Both the position numbers and the translations under genes were made by a program. Source: Paenibacillus faecalis (GTDB lineage Bacteria; Bacillota; Bacilli; Paenibacillales; Paenibacillaceae). Taken from it: a stretch of 64,000 nucleotides of DNA. The notes under the pieces are model-generated. The model was not told the DNA's origin. It saw only the letters and a program-made list of their open reading frames with translations, and made no database searches. Location of the stretch: the NCBI RefSeq assembly GCF_900289175.1, contig NZ_LT985747.1:174506-238505 (forward strand). The letters run 5' to 3'. How positions within the stretch are numbered: position 1 is the stretch's first letter; the number at the start of each line of letters is the position of its first letter. Shown piece by piece: positions 19,547 through 29,689 of this stretch.

Positions 19547-22423
19547 CTACCTCCCCAATGAGATATGTTGATTTATAGTTTTGCGATTAAGGGCAAAATT
19601 AATGATTGTTTGTTGTTCATACAGATGCACATCCTGGTATCCGCTCGCCGGGCTTGAACGCTCCGGACGTCCGCAATAACTAACCTCGATACCTTTCGGT
19701 GCGATTTCACGAATTCTCGGTTCCATATAACTCCATGCGCCCATGTTCTGCGGCTCTTCCTGAACCCAGAGGATTTCCTTCACATTGGAATATTTTTTCA
19801 TAATCCGTGAAATTTCCTCTTTTGGGAACGGGTACAGCTGCTCTACACGAAGCACATGCAGCCATGAATAGTCCTCATCCTTCTGCTTATCAATTGCTTC
19901 TTCCAAGTCTACAGCTACTTTCCCCGAGCAAAGAACAAGACGTTCTACCTTTTTCGGCGATTTTCCAAGTCCAGGCTGCTCAATCACTTCTTGGAAGGAG
20001 CCTTCACTGAATGAGGTGACCGATGATGCTACCCGCGGATTCCGAATCAAGCTCTTAGGCGCCATCAAAACAAGCGGACGAGCATCTTCCGTATTCACGA
20101 TGGAAGCCTGTCTGCGAAGCAGATGGAAATACTGAGCAGAACTTGTCAGATTCGCAACCGTCCAGTTGTCTTCCCCACTAAGCTGCAAAAATCTTTCAAG
20201 TCTGGCACTGGAGTGCTCCGGTCCCTGTCCTTCATAGCCGTGCGGAAGCAACATCACAAGACCGGATTTCTGCCTCCACTTGGAGCGTCCGGATGTAATG
20301 AACTGGTCAATAATTACCTGGGCGCAGTTCGTGAAATCACCATACTGCGCTTCCCAAATGACGAGTGTCTCAGGTGAATATACATTATATCCATACTCAA
20401 AGCCCAACACGGAAGCCTCGGAAAGCGGGCTGTTGTGTATAGCGAATGAAGCTTTGGCATGTGACAAGGTATGCAGCGGACAATAAGTCGCACCATCCAC
20501 TGAATCATGCAAAACAAGGTTACGATGTGCAAATGTTGCACGCTCGGCGTCTTGTCCTGTAATTCGAATCGGCTGTCCATCCGCAAGAATAGAGGCAAAT
20601 GCTAATGTTTCCGCATGTCCCCAATCTACTTTACCGCCAGCCTCAAGCGCAGCTCTCCGGCGTTCAAGAATTCGCTTAAGCTTAGGATAAACCGTAAATC
20701 CATCAGGCCATTGAAGCAGCTCCGTATTCATGGCACGCAGCGTTTCAACAGACACAGCTGTCTTAACTTTCGGTTTACTGTTGTCGCCGGACGGATTTAT
20801 GCTCAGAAGCACATGATCTATCGGCTCCTTCGATTTCACGCTTTCATAGGAATCCATCAAACCTTTTTGAATTTTAGCCTTGATTTCATCCGCATCCGCT
20901 TGGGTAATAACCTTATCATTAATCAGCTTTTTCATATAAAGGTTAGTGACCGTATCATGCTGTTTAATCTTCTGGTAAATAAGCGGCTGTGTCGTTTCCG
21001 GATCATCTGTTTCGTTATGACCGTATCTGCGATAACCTACAAGATCAATCAGGAAATCCTTCTTGAACTTGTTTCGATATTCGCTTGCCAGACGTGCAGC
21101 AGCAATACATGCCTCCGGGTCGTCGGCGTTGACGTGAATAATCGGAATTTCAAATCCCTTAGCCAGGTCGCTCGCATATAATGTGGAGCGCGAATCCTTA
21201 CCTTCAGTTGTAAAACCGATCCGGTTGTTCACGATGATGTGAATCGTACCCCCGTTACGGAAGCCTGGCAATTTGTTGAAATTGAGCGTCTCCGCTACAA
21301 TGCCTTCACCAGGAAATGCAGAGTCACCATGTATTAAAATGGTAGCCGCCTTGTTTACGTCCTGTTCCGGGTATCCTGGTTTGCTGCGATCCTCTTGGGC
21401 TGCCCGAGCAAATCCTTCAACGACCGGATTGACAAACTCAAGGTGACTTGGATTGTTCGCTAGTGTGATACGAACTTCATGTGCATCTTTTTCTTTCAAA
21501 AAGCGATCTGCACCAAGGTGATACTTCACATCACCAGTCCAGCCGTAATTAATACCCATGGACCCTTCAGAAGGCACCAGATGTTTGTTCGGTGAGTTAA
21601 GGAATTCCGAGAAAATCTTGCTATAAGATTTACCCAGAACATGAGCAAGCACATTCAGGCGTCCCCGGTGAGCCATGCCCATCAAAATAGAGCTCACATC
21701 CGCATGGGCCATCTCCCGCACAATTTCATCCAGCATCGGGATGAGGGCATCGTTGCCTTCAACGGAGAAGCGCTTCGCGCCTACAAACGTGCGATGCAAA
21801 AACTCTTCAAATTGTTCTGCTTCCAACAATCTCTTCAGCAGATGTTTCTTCTCGTCTCCGCTCAGCGGAGGCAGATTCATTCCAGATTCGGCCTGGCTGT
21901 TCAGCCAGTTCCGTTCTTCATCTTCATGTACATGACTGAATTCATAGGCGATCGTTCCTGTATATATTTGATGCAGCCTTTGGATCGCCTCCCACCCATT
22001 CTTCACATCGCCGGGAGCTTCTTCCCAAACGACTTCTGCAGGCAAGGCTGTCAAATCCGCTTGGCTGAGTTGATACGTTTCAGGTTGAAGAAGACGGGTG
22101 TCCACTTTATTTCCGATTCCTATCGGATCGATGTCTGCGGCAAGATGACCGTAAGTTCTGATATTCCATACCAACTTACCTGCATCCACGCCTTTTTTCA
22201 GTAGATTACGGTCGAGTGTACCGCCGGACACCTGCGTATCCGCTTTCTTTTCATTGTTTGGCAAAGATGGGGGAGAGCCCCAACTAGCAAACAGCTCACG
22301 ATATGCCGGTTCCACAGATTGTGGATCTTCGAGAAACTTTTCATACTGGTCTTGAATATACCCCAGATTCGGACCGTGATATTTTTGCCATGGTCCGTCT
22401 GTCATTCTGTCAAGGGTCTTCAT
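19547..22423 (-). CDS. odhA: 2-oxoglutarate dehydrogenase E1 component
   Basis: Thiamine-diphosphate-dependent decarboxylase of the TCA cycle complex. The 958 residues match OdhA of Bacillales (~940-960). Visible hallmarks are [50 protein letters not shown] and [22 protein letters not shown] (here FEYGYNVYS), in the right order, and the C-terminal FVQEEPQN-type segment ([11 protein letters not shown]). It is the first gene of odhAB, with a promoter at 22486-22514. Confidence 0.97.
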   Translation of the reverse strand: MKTLDRMTDGPWQKYHGPNLGYIQDQYEKFLEDPQSVEPAYRELFASWGSPPSLPNNEKKADTQVSGGTLDRNLLKKGVDAGKLVWNIRTYGHLAADIDPIGIGNKVDTRLLQPETYQLSQADLTALPAEVVWEEAPGDVKNGWEAIQRLHQIYTGTIAYEFSHVHEDEERNWLNSQAESGMNLPPLSGDEKKHLLKRLLEAEQFEEFLHRTFVGAKRFSVEGNDALIPMLDEIVREMAHADVSSILMGMAHRGRLNVLAHVLGKSYSKIFSEFLNSPNKHLVPSEGSMGINYGWTGDVKYHLGADRFLKEKDAHEVRITLANNPSHLEFVNPVVEGFARAAQEDRSKPGYPEQDVNKAATILIHGDSAFPGEGIVAETLNFNKLPGFRNGGTIHIIVNNRIGFTTEGKDSRSTLYASDLAKGFEIPIIHVNADDPEACIAAARLASEYRNKFKKDFLIDLVGYRRYGHNETDDPETTQPLIYQKIKQHDTVTNLYMKKLINDKVITQADADEIKAKIQKGLMDSYESVKSKEPIDHVLLSINPSGDNSKPKVKTAVSVETLRAMNTELLQWPDGFTVYPKLKRILERRRAALEAGGKVDWGHAETLAFASILADGQPIRITGQDAERATFAHRNLVLHDSVDGATYCPLHTLSHAKASFAIHNSPLSEASVLGFEYGYNVYSPETLVIWEAQYGDFTNCAQVIIDQFITSGRSKWRQKSGLVMLLPHGYEGQGPEHSSARLERFLQLSGEDNWTVANLTSSAQYFHLLRRQASIVNTEDARPLVLMAPKSLIRNPRVASSVTSFSEGSFQEVIEQPGLGKSPKKVERLVLCSGKVAVDLEEAIDKQKDEDYSWLHVLRVEQLYPFPKEEISRIMKKYSNVKEILWVQEEPQNMGAWSYMEPRIREIAPKGIEVSYCGRPERSSPASGYQDVHLYEQQTIINFALNRKTINQHISLGR

Positions 22424-22485
22424 CGCTGACTCCCTCCGTCAGATTATTTTGATAGTTCATGGACGGAAATTCTACTTACGAATCC

Positions 22486-22514
22486 ATTATAATACAATTG
22501 GTCACTATACCGAA
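22486..22514 (-). promoter_or_regulatory. Sigma-A promoter of odhAB
   Basis: Minus strand TTCGGT, 17-nt spacer, perfect TATAAT, about 60 bp before odhA. Confidence 0.6.
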
Positions 22515-22646
22515 AATAGTCTTTTTATATAATAATCATCTCATAAACAGATGAATTTGCGTCAATTTCGTGACGTTTCTGTTATCAAACATCAAACTTT
22601 CTTAAATGGCTGTCATTTAAAGGTTTACCACCCATTAATATACTCA

Positions 22647-23519
22647 TTATTCCCATTCCATCTGTCTGATCGGTACGGGACCCGTATCTTGTCCAAGGAG
22701 CTCCATCAACTGCTTTGCATTATTTGCAGCATCCCCGCCAGAATTGTTATTAAAGATCAACCAGCATTCTTTCGTTTTCTGCAGTAAAGTAAAAAGATTT
22801 TCCATCCACTCTTTCAGTTCCTCAGTACTATAACGGTACAAATACCGAACCTCGCGCCAGTTGGACTCTCCACTGCTATGCCAGCCAGAAGCGTTGCGCC
22901 CGTGAAGGCGAATCATCGTAGCATATTCCTGTGTCGGTTCCAGGACGACCGGAACAGAGCCGATCCCCGCTTCAGGCTCGTCCGCAATGCTGTGAATCCA
23001 GCCCTCTTCCTGCATGAATTGCAATGTCTTATCCTTATATTCCGCTGTAAACCAGCTCTGATTGCGAAATTCAAGTGCGACCGGAAAACCAGCCATCCAC
23101 TCCCGCGTACGCTTTAAAATTTCAACATGTTTTCGCTGACAGTCAAACCAAGGCGGATACTGGAACAACACCGTCTTCAGCTTGTTCTGCTCCATCAACA
23201 CATTCACTGACTGTTTAAAAAATTCAAACATTTCCTTTGCATTCGCATAAGGATTTTTACCTCGCGAGTGACCTGTCATCCCCTGATAGGCTTTGACGAT
23301 AAAGCCAAAATCATCCGGCGTTTGCTCACTCCATTTCTCCATCCTCTCCGGGGCCGGAATCGCATAAAATGAATTATCCATCTCAATAATCGGGAAATGC
23401 CGCGTGTACGCCTTTAACTTATCTGCCGCCTTGGTTCCCTCTTCATAAAGATCATCATGATCTCCCCAGCCGGACAACCCAATGCGGATACGATTGACCA
23501 TCTCTCCCTCTATCAGCAT
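22647..23519 (-). CDS. DUF72 family protein (YunF/YecE-like)
   Basis: About 290 residues, TIM-barrel-like DUF72 family, molecular function unknown. Family motifs are RIGLSGWGDH near the start, EMDNSFYAIP, GFIVKAYQGMTGHSR, LFQYPPWFDC, ALEFRNQSWF, and RLHGRNASGW before the C-terminal FNNNSGGDAANNA. The ATG at 23519 lies six bases after GGAGAGG and is preferred over two alternative ATGs. No clear terminator or operon partner. Confidence 0.87.
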   Translation of the reverse strand: MLIEGEMVNRIRIGLSGWGDHDDLYEEGTKAADKLKAYTRHFPIIEMDNSFYAIPAPERMEKWSEQTPDDFGFIVKAYQGMTGHSRGKNPYANAKEMFEFFKQSVNVLMEQNKLKTVLFQYPPWFDCQRKHVEILKRTREWMAGFPVALEFRNQSWFTAEYKDKTLQFMQEEGWIHSIADEPEAGIGSVPVVLEPTQEYATMIRLHGRNASGWHSSGESNWREVRYLYRYSTEELKEWMENLFTLLQKTKECWLIFNNNSGGDAANNAKQLMELLGQDTGPVPIRQMEWE

Positions 23520-23593
23520 CGTAATCCTCTCCATCTCCACTTAACATTAGAACCGTTATCTTTCATTATTAACCCGTTATATTAGATTTAAAA

Positions 23594-24520
23594 TCAAATA
23601 TGCCAAATAGAAGCTCCATTCTCTTCGGCCTTTTTCACGATCATTTCACACAGGCGATGAGTTTCGAGTGCTTCCTCCATAGAAGGTATTTGTTGAACCT
23701 CCCCTTGAATACAGCTGAAAAAATGCGCAATAATGTCATCAAACCCACGTCGTTTCAATACAGATTCCCAGTCTCCAAATTTCAAATGCTTCTCTTCTCC
23801 TTGACTGAGATGAATTGTAGTGTTAAGATCCCGAACCATGTACTTGTGGCCGGAACCGATCACTTCGAGACGCTCTTCCGTCATTCCGCTGTCCCGGTTC
23901 ATAAGGCCAATTGCTGTAAAGCCATCTCCTTCAAGCTTAATCATGACCTGAATCAGCAGCCCGTTCTGGATCTGTGGAGATATCGATATATCACGAACGG
24001 CTCCAGGAGACAAATAGGAAATCGTATCAACGACATGAATGAAGTCGTCGAATATGAAGCGACGTGCATAATCCGGCAATTGAACACGGTTTTTTTCCAT
24101 AAAAATAAAAGTCCGGTTACCCACTTCTTTAAGTGCAGACACCGTTGGAGCGAACCTGCGATTAAATCCGGTCATGAGCTTGCAGTTTTTTTGGCGCGCC
24201 AGCTCTGTCAGAGCCTTGGCTTGTTCATATGTATATGCAATCGGTTTATCCACATAAACATGAATGCCCGCATTCAGCAGTGATTCCACAATGGAAGGAT
24301 GCGATTCGGTTGAAGTATGGACAAATGCCGCCTCGATGCCCGTTTCAATCAGTTTCTCGATCGTTGATGCTGTTTGCGATATCCGGTATTTTTCTTGTAA
24401 ATGCCCAAGAACCGTTTCATTTCTCGTAGATAACACCCATTCCACTCCCTGAATTCCCATCATCACCGGCAAGTACGCTTTTCGGGCAATATCTCCTAAT
24501 CCAATCACTCCTACTTTCAT
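23594..24520 (-). CDS. Gfo/Idh/MocA family oxidoreductase
   Basis: NAD(P)-dependent sugar or cyclitol dehydrogenase-like protein of about 308 residues. The Rossmann motif GVIGLGDIARKAYLP is at the very N-terminus, and VDKPIAYTYEQA supplies the conserved Lys-Pro (KP) motif. The start at 24520 follows AAGGAGG, which trims 18 residues from the open frame. The C-terminal part is shorter than classical inositol dehydrogenases. The substrate is unknown; a second Gfo/Idh protein lies at 34654-35658. Confidence 0.85.
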   Translation of the reverse strand: MKVGVIGLGDIARKAYLPVMMGIQGVEWVLSTRNETVLGHLQEKYRISQTASTIEKLIETGIEAAFVHTSTESHPSIVESLLNAGIHVYVDKPIAYTYEQAKALTELARQKNCKLMTGFNRRFAPTVSALKEVGNRTFIFMEKNRVQLPDYARRFIFDDFIHVVDTISYLSPGAVRDISISPQIQNGLLIQVMIKLEGDGFTAIGLMNRDSGMTEERLEVIGSGHKYMVRDLNTTIHLSQGEEKHLKFGDWESVLKRRGFDDIIAHFFSCIQGEVQQIPSMEEALETHRLCEMIVKKAEENGASIWHI

Positions 24521-24626
24521 ATCAAAATCCTCCTTTTTCCTTAATATCCTTTCTTCTATTATAACAATGATCACACAACAAGGATGATATCGGCACTAAA
24601 GTAAATTCATTGATTGGGCAACTTAT

Positions 24627-25007
24627 TTGGGCCCAGACGCCTCTTTGGCATCTAGAGGAATTTTTTTCATACTGGAAAGATTTCATTTGAATCACAGAGC
24701 GGCATTTCCAAGCGCCCCTTCATATGAAATCGAATCCATTGAAAATGAAATGCTTCTTCTTGGGGCTAAATGTGTATTATTGACGGTCTCTTCTGAAAAC
24801 GTGGAGCAAAGAATGCAAAGTAGAAACCCTCACGAATGGAGAAGCAAATCCGAAAACGAAGTTAGGAAATCAGCAGAGGAGTTTATACAAACCCAATCAG
24901 AACTACGTAAACAATCCAACTTATCGATCCTACCAACCATAGAAATAAATACGGATCAGAAGGATTGGATTGCATATGCAAACCAGATTATGGATTTTAT
25001 CGGTTGA
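24627..25007 (+). pseudogene. Remnant of a P-loop nucleoside/deoxynucleoside-kinase-like protein
   Basis: The frame encodes what looks like the C-terminal two thirds of a small P-loop kinase: ILERFHLNHRAAFP, a core AKCVLLTVSSENVEQRMQSR, an Arg-rich lid-like region and a C-terminal helix. The expected N-terminal P-loop (GxxGxGKT) is missing, and I see no ribosome binding site at the first ATG. A truncated gene is the simplest reading. The exact family is not certain. Confidence 0.5.
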
Positions 25008-25200
25008 TTTTTCCTTCTCATAGGCGGCCTCGGTTCATTTATAACCTTTTGAGCTTCTTGTTACAGAGAGCAGTGTTTCTTTGAAAAACAGGACTAGGAT
25101 TGATCATTTTCAAACATCCAGTATTACCATGATATCCATCTGAATATAATGGGTACAAGCTCGAAGGAGCAAGTGATTTTGCTAGGATGGGAGGGAAGTT

Positions 25201-25827
25201 ATGAGTCTTTTTCTAAGTTATGTTTTTCTGGGACTATCTTTGTCCGCCCCGGTTGGTCCCATCAATGCCGCTCAGCTCGACAAGGGTTTAAAAAAAGGCT
25301 TCTGGCATGCCTGGCTGTTCGGTTTGGGTGCTGCCTTGGCGGATATCCTGTATATGACACTTGTATATATGGGCGTCGTTCATTTTTTGAGTACGCCATT
25401 TATGCAAACCTTCCTTTGGTTTTTCGGTGCCTTCGTACTGATTTATTCCGGGATTGAAAGTATCATCAGCGCCGGCAAAGTAACGATAAGCTCAAACCGG
25501 AAAGATGATTCTCTGCTGTCAACCATGTTATCCGGTTTCCTGATGTCTTTGTCCAATCCGATGACGATTTTATTCTGGCTTGGCATCTATGGCTCTGTTC
25601 TGGTGAAGATTGCTGCAGATAGCGGTACGGGACAGCTCCTATTCAACAGTGCTGCCGTTATTTTTGGTGTTCTGATTTGGGACTTTTTCATGGCATGTAT
25701 GGCGAGTACCTTCCGTAAATATTTGAGTCATCGCGCGATCACGATTATATCTGTCATCTCCGGGCTTTCCTTGATCTTTTTCGGCATTTACTTCGGCTTC
25801 AGGGCTTTCAAATTGTTATTTTCCTAA
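25201..25827 (+). CDS. LysE family amino-acid exporter
   Basis: A 208-residue membrane protein with six hydrophobic segments, the normal LysE/RhtB size. The N-terminal LSAPVGPINAAQLDKGLKKG (20 residues) is the family signature, followed by GLGAALADILYM and a second-half SLSNPMTILFWLGIYG. The start follows GGGAGGG by a suitable distance. The substrate, an amino acid or related metabolite, cannot be read. It converges with the permease gene at 25849. Confidence 0.9.
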   Translation: MSLFLSYVFLGLSLSAPVGPINAAQLDKGLKKGFWHAWLFGLGAALADILYMTLVYMGVVHFLSTPFMQTFLWFFGAFVLIYSGIESIISAGKVTISSNRKDDSLLSTMLSGFLMSLSNPMTILFWLGIYGSVLVKIAADSGTGQLLFNSAAVIFGVLIWDFFMACMASTFRKYLSHRAITIISVISGLSLIFFGIYFGFRAFKLLFS

Positions 25828-25848
25828 CGAAACCGCTTGGGGTAAAAG

Positions 25849-27225
25849 CTAGGATTTTTTCGCTTCTTTCTCTGCTTTTCGCCATACAGACTGCATAAAC
25901 AACAATACGACAGCAATAATCGCAATAAAACCGAGACTGATCCAAAATCCAGGACGGCTGGTTGTATGAAATAATGTTCCACTGACAGCAAGTAAAATAA
26001 GCAACATCCCTGTATATCTCTTTACTTGACCCCATACGGTCAACTCCAGGTTTCTTCCTGCTGAAATCAGAATAAAGAACCAATTATACAGCAGCATTAG
26101 TCCCGCCGCAGTCGTTAAGTATTCATAGATTTTGGCAGGCATAAGCAGAGACAACACAATTGAAGCGATCAATCCTGCAGCTGTAAGCGCCAAAGCTAAC
26201 AACGGCGTTTTCCGTTTAAACCATTTGCGGGAAAACAGTTTAGGTGCATCGTGATCTTCAGACAAAGTAACAATCATCGTTGTTACGGCATAAAGTGACG
26301 CTACCATCGTTGAGAAGCCGGCAATAATAAGCACTGCATTAAATACATGGGGAACAAACGGAAGATCGTAAGAAGCTAGTGCATAAACAAACGGACTTTT
26401 CGTTGTCGGAAACTTGTTCCAAGACGCCATTGTTACTGCGGCAGCAAGCGACAATACATAGACTACCGCCAAAATCAAAATCATTACTTTTCCAGACTTC
26501 GGCGCATCTTTCGGATCTTTAAGCCTGACAGCCATCACCCCCATCACCTCTATGCCTCCAAACGCATAAAAAGCAAATATAAGGGATGACCATAGCCCAA
26601 ATATGCCAGTCGGAAAAAAAGCAGACGTTGTCAAAGGAACTTCAGGTTTAGTTCCACCTTTGATCCATCCCATCAGAGCGGCTGCTGCGATAACCAGAAA
26701 CATGACAATAGCAGCAATTTTAATAATCGCCAGTATATTTTCAAGCCGATCAAAGCCTTTGTTCCCTAGCCAGATAACGAATAAACCCAAAACTGCATAC
26801 CCTGCTGCAAACAGCCACATCGGCACAGCCGGAAACCAAAAGCGTGAAAAAATCGCAAGCGCAGTCATCTGGCTGCCCATAATGAGCACCTCTGCACACC
26901 AATACATCCAGCCTGTTGAAAAGCCGGCCCAACGTCCATGGGCCTTTTTCGCATATGTACGAAATGATCCTTTTTGCGGATCATCGACGGTCATAGCTGA
27001 CAATAGGTCAAATACGATAAACGTACAAAATGCAGCTAGCACATATGAGATTAAAACGGCCGGACCACCCAGTTTAATGCCAAAAGCTGAGCCAAGAAAG
27101 TAGCCTGTTCCGATCGTTGAGGCTACCCCCAGCAACGACAATTGCCACCATTTTAAATGTTTATCCTGTTTGACTCTTGCTTTCTTAACTGAGGCGCTGA
27201 TGTTAATCCCTCCTGTATTATCCAT
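25849..27225 (-). CDS. Amino acid permease, APC superfamily
   Basis: A 458-residue membrane protein with about 12 hydrophobic segments. GVASTIGTGYFLGS in TM1 is the APC substrate-binding glycine motif, and FAFYAFGGIEVMGVMAVRLKDP in TM6 matches the amino acid permease (AAT) group; the precise amino acid is not inferable. The ATG at 27225 has a poor ribosome binding site. A strong AGGAGGG lies inside the first codons, but no ATG/GTG/TTG follows it at the right distance, so the start is uncertain. Confidence 0.85.
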   Translation of the reverse strand: MDNTGGINISASVKKARVKQDKHLKWWQLSLLGVASTIGTGYFLGSAFGIKLGGPAVLISYVLAAFCTFIVFDLLSAMTVDDPQKGSFRTYAKKAHGRWAGFSTGWMYWCAEVLIMGSQMTALAIFSRFWFPAVPMWLFAAGYAVLGLFVIWLGNKGFDRLENILAIIKIAAIVMFLVIAAAALMGWIKGGTKPEVPLTTSAFFPTGIFGLWSSLIFAFYAFGGIEVMGVMAVRLKDPKDAPKSGKVMILILAVVYVLSLAAAVTMASWNKFPTTKSPFVYALASYDLPFVPHVFNAVLIIAGFSTMVASLYAVTTMIVTLSEDHDAPKLFSRKWFKRKTPLLALALTAAGLIASIVLSLLMPAKIYEYLTTAAGLMLLYNWFFILISAGRNLELTVWGQVKRYTGMLLILLAVSGTLFHTTSRPGFWISLGFIAIIAVVLLFMQSVWRKAEKEAKKS

Positions 27226-27282
27226 AATTAAGCAGTCTGTTTCATTATGTACCGAATTCTATGTGCATTATCCGCCCTGTAA

Positions 27283-27327
27283 GCAAAAAAGGTCGAGTAC
27301 GGGAGAAAACTCCCCCAACTCGACCTT
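27283..27327 (-). terminator. Intrinsic terminator after the PTS EIICB gene (bidirectional form)
   Basis: Perfect 10-bp stem AAGGTCGAGT / ACTCGACCTT with T-runs on both sides; 64 bp after the EIICB stop. Confidence 0.9.
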
Positions 27328-27390
27328 GTTTTTTAACCGTCATCCCACAAATAATAAAAATTTTCTTGGGGGACAATCCCTTAATATCTT

Positions 27391-28845
27391 CTATAACATT
27401 TTCTTAATATCATCCTTTATCGATTCAGCCTGCGGTCCAAACACGATCTGCACAGCGCCTTGCCCCAGACGCATAACGCCGGAAGCACCTAGTTTTTTGA
27501 GCTCGGATTCCTTAACAGCTTTATCGTCCTTAACTATAAGGCGCAAACGCGTAATACAAGCATCGATGCTCGTAATGTTATCAGGTCCTCCGATATGCTC
27601 AAGAACTTTGGCCGCTTTCGATTCCGCTGATACTGGAGCCGATTTTCCGGTAGCTGGATCCACTTCTGTCTCATCCTCATCATCTTCACGCCCCGGTGTT
27701 TTTAGATTCAACTTCACGATGATGATGCGGAACAAGAAGTAGTATACCAAGCCGAATGCCAAACCAACAGGAATGAGCATCCACGCATTGGTGGATAATT
27801 TCAAGTTGACGAGAAAGTCAATCAGACCGGCCGAAAAAGCGAAACCTAAATGTACATCCAGCAAATACATGACTAAACCTGATAGACCTGTTAAAATCGC
27901 ATGCACTACATACAATACAGGTGCAAGGAACATAAATGTAAATTCAAGCGGCTCTGTAATACCGGTCAAAAACGAAGCAACTGCTGAACCGATCACAAGT
28001 GAACCGACGATTTTACGTTTAGATGGCTTCGCCGTATGAACGAAGGCCAATGCTGCTGCAGGCATCGCAAACATCATAATCGGAAAGAATCCGGACATAA
28101 ACATACCTGCCGTTGGATCGCCAGCAAAGAAACGGGACAAGTCACCCTGGACAACTTCGCCGGCAGCGTTTGTAAACTCACCGATTTGGAACCAGGCAAT
28201 CGTGTTAAGAACGTGGTGCAGGCCAGTAGGAATTAATAATCGGTTCGCCGTACCAAATATAAATGCTCCGATTCCACCAAGCTCTACAACCCAGTTACCG
28301 AAAACGGCAATAGCAAGCTGTATTGGGTACCAGATCATGCCGACCAAGGTAGCTAAAACCATTGTAGTGACAGCCGTAATAATGGGTACAAATCTTTTAC
28401 CAGCAAAAAAACCGAGCCAGTCAGGCATTCTGATATTATGGTACTTGTTATACAAATACGCAGACCATATACCTATCAAAATACCCCCGAGTACTCCCAT
28501 ATTGAGCTTTACATCATCCGCGATAAATGACATTTGCAATGGTATTCGGGCTAAAACACCTTCCAAAACCAAATATCCAATCAAAGCAGATAAAGCGGCA
28601 ACGGCATCGCCGGCAAAACCGATGGCAACCCCGATAGCAAAAATCAATGCGAGGTTTCCAAAAATAACCGCCGCTCCGGCACCCATAAATGGTGTTACAT
28701 ATTGATTCAGAAATGCACCAACGGCACCAAGCGGAATATCCTTCTGATAGTCAATGAGTGCGAGTCCTTGCAAAATACCTGCCGCAGGCAATGTTGCAAC
28801 CGGCAGCATCAGTGACTTACCTAGCTTTTGTAACTTAGCCAGCAT
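27391..28845 (-). CDS. ptsG: PTS glucose/N-acetylglucosamine-type EIICB component
   Basis: Membrane permease that imports and phosphorylates a glucose-type sugar. EIIC (about residues 1-360) has ten or so hydrophobic segments, GTANRLLIPTGLHHVLN and GITEPLEF; EIIB (about 400-484) has the phosphorylated Cys in SIDACITRLRL (about Cys430). EIIA is a separate gene upstream. The ATG at 28845 follows GGAAAGGA with eight bases. It is controlled by a GlcT-type RAT/terminator at 29033-29114. The choice between glucose (PtsG) and N-acetylglucosamine (NagP) is uncertain by sequence alone; the neighbouring glcT favours glucose. Confidence 0.88.
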   Translation of the reverse strand: MLAKLQKLGKSLMLPVATLPAAGILQGLALIDYQKDIPLGAVGAFLNQYVTPFMGAGAAVIFGNLALIFAIGVAIGFAGDAVAALSALIGYLVLEGVLARIPLQMSFIADDVKLNMGVLGGILIGIWSAYLYNKYHNIRMPDWLGFFAGKRFVPIITAVTTMVLATLVGMIWYPIQLAIAVFGNWVVELGGIGAFIFGTANRLLIPTGLHHVLNTIAWFQIGEFTNAAGEVVQGDLSRFFAGDPTAGMFMSGFFPIMMFAMPAAALAFVHTAKPSKRKIVGSLVIGSAVASFLTGITEPLEFTFMFLAPVLYVVHAILTGLSGLVMYLLDVHLGFAFSAGLIDFLVNLKLSTNAWMLIPVGLAFGLVYYFLFRIIIVKLNLKTPGREDDEDETEVDPATGKSAPVSAESKAAKVLEHIGGPDNITSIDACITRLRLIVKDDKAVKESELKKLGASGVMRLGQGAVQIVFGPQAESIKDDIKKML

Positions 28846-29032
28846 GTCAATCATCCTTTCCGTTTTTAACTTTCAGAAACCGTTTACATAAGGTGTCGAG
28901 TGAATGACTTGTTGTTCATTTTTCACCCCTTTGTACCGAACCTTCTATCGCTACTCCTCCTTGTTATGGGAAGTTCATTAACATTTCAAGGCGAATGATC
29001 TCTGAATATTGTCACTTTCAAATCTTAGCCCA

Positions 29033-29114
29033 CAAAAAAAGCCAAGAAGAATGATGACTACATAAACGTAATCACGCTCTCTTCTTGGCTCATGCCCAAA
29101 TTCATGGTAACACG
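29033..29114 (-). promoter_or_regulatory. RAT antiterminator plus terminator upstream of ptsG
   Basis: Minus strand CGTGTTACC...GGGCATGAG (29091-29114) is a GlcT-type ribonucleic antiterminator and runs directly into terminator stem GCCAAGAAGA / TCTTCTTGGC with TTTTTTT. RNA-bound GlcT would prevent the stem. Its sister is at 30641-30706. Confidence 0.9.
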
Positions 29115-29142
29115 CCTTAAAACGTATTCATTTGATGATGCT

Positions 29143-29172
29143 ATCTTAAATCAGTGCTTTATTCTTTGTCAA
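29143..29172 (-). promoter_or_regulatory. Sigma-A promoter of ptsG leader
   Basis: Perfect TTGACA, 18-nt spacer, TAAGAT on the minus strand, immediately after the crr stop codon. Confidence 0.75.
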
Positions 29173-29188
29173 TAACAAAATACACAAA

Positions 29189-29689
29189 TCAGGAATTCAG
29201 ATTGATGCTAAGCACCGAGTCTGAGCCAGCAGTCACACTGCCTGTATGTTCTTCAACAGTAGAAGCGAGCTCATCCGCATTCGTTACGATGACCGGGGTT
29301 ACAATCGGATATCCGGCAGCCTTAATGGCATCAATGTCGAATTCGATCAGTGTTTGACCCGTCTTTACAACATCTCCTACATTGACATAACTGGTATAAC
29401 CTTCACCCTTCAGACCTACCGTATTAATGCCAATATGAAACAGATACTGAAGTCCTGTCGCTTTCTCCTCCAGCATAACGGCATGCTTTGTTTTAATCAC
29501 ATGCACGACCGTTCCGTCAAATGGAGCTACCAGACGGCCCTCTGATGGTTCGATGGCAATTCCTTTCCCCATATGCCCTGCAGCAAATGCTTCATCCGGC
29601 ACTTGAGACAGAGACACAGCCTGACCTGTAAGGGGGGCTTTCACCTCTACTTTGTTCACATCCTTCTTTTTTTTCCAGCGATCAAACAT
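29189..29689 (-). CDS. crr: PTS glucose-type EIIA component
   Basis: Soluble phosphocarrier of 166 residues, passing phosphate from HPr to EIICB. The phosphorylated His is in YLFHIGINTVGL (His85), with the assisting His69 in KTKHAVML. The start codon shares its first base with the glcT stop (TAATG), and the ribosome binding site GGGAGGAA is within glcT, so the two are translationally coupled. Ends before the separate ptsG promoter. Confidence 0.93.
   Translation of the reverse strand: MFDRWKKKKDVNKVEVKAPLTGQAVSLSQVPDEAFAAGHMGKGIAIEPSEGRLVAPFDGTVVHVIKTKHAVMLEEKATGLQYLFHIGINTVGLKGEGYTSYVNVGDVVKTGQTLIEFDIDAIKAAGYPIVTPVIVTNADELASTVEEHTGSVTAGSDSVLSINLNS

Noticed and set aside
26930..26965. ATGTACGAAAT, close to the Ter core recalled from B. 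subtilis
   Set aside because: It lies inside the coding sequence of the amino acid permease, where its codons explain it, and its flanks do not fit.
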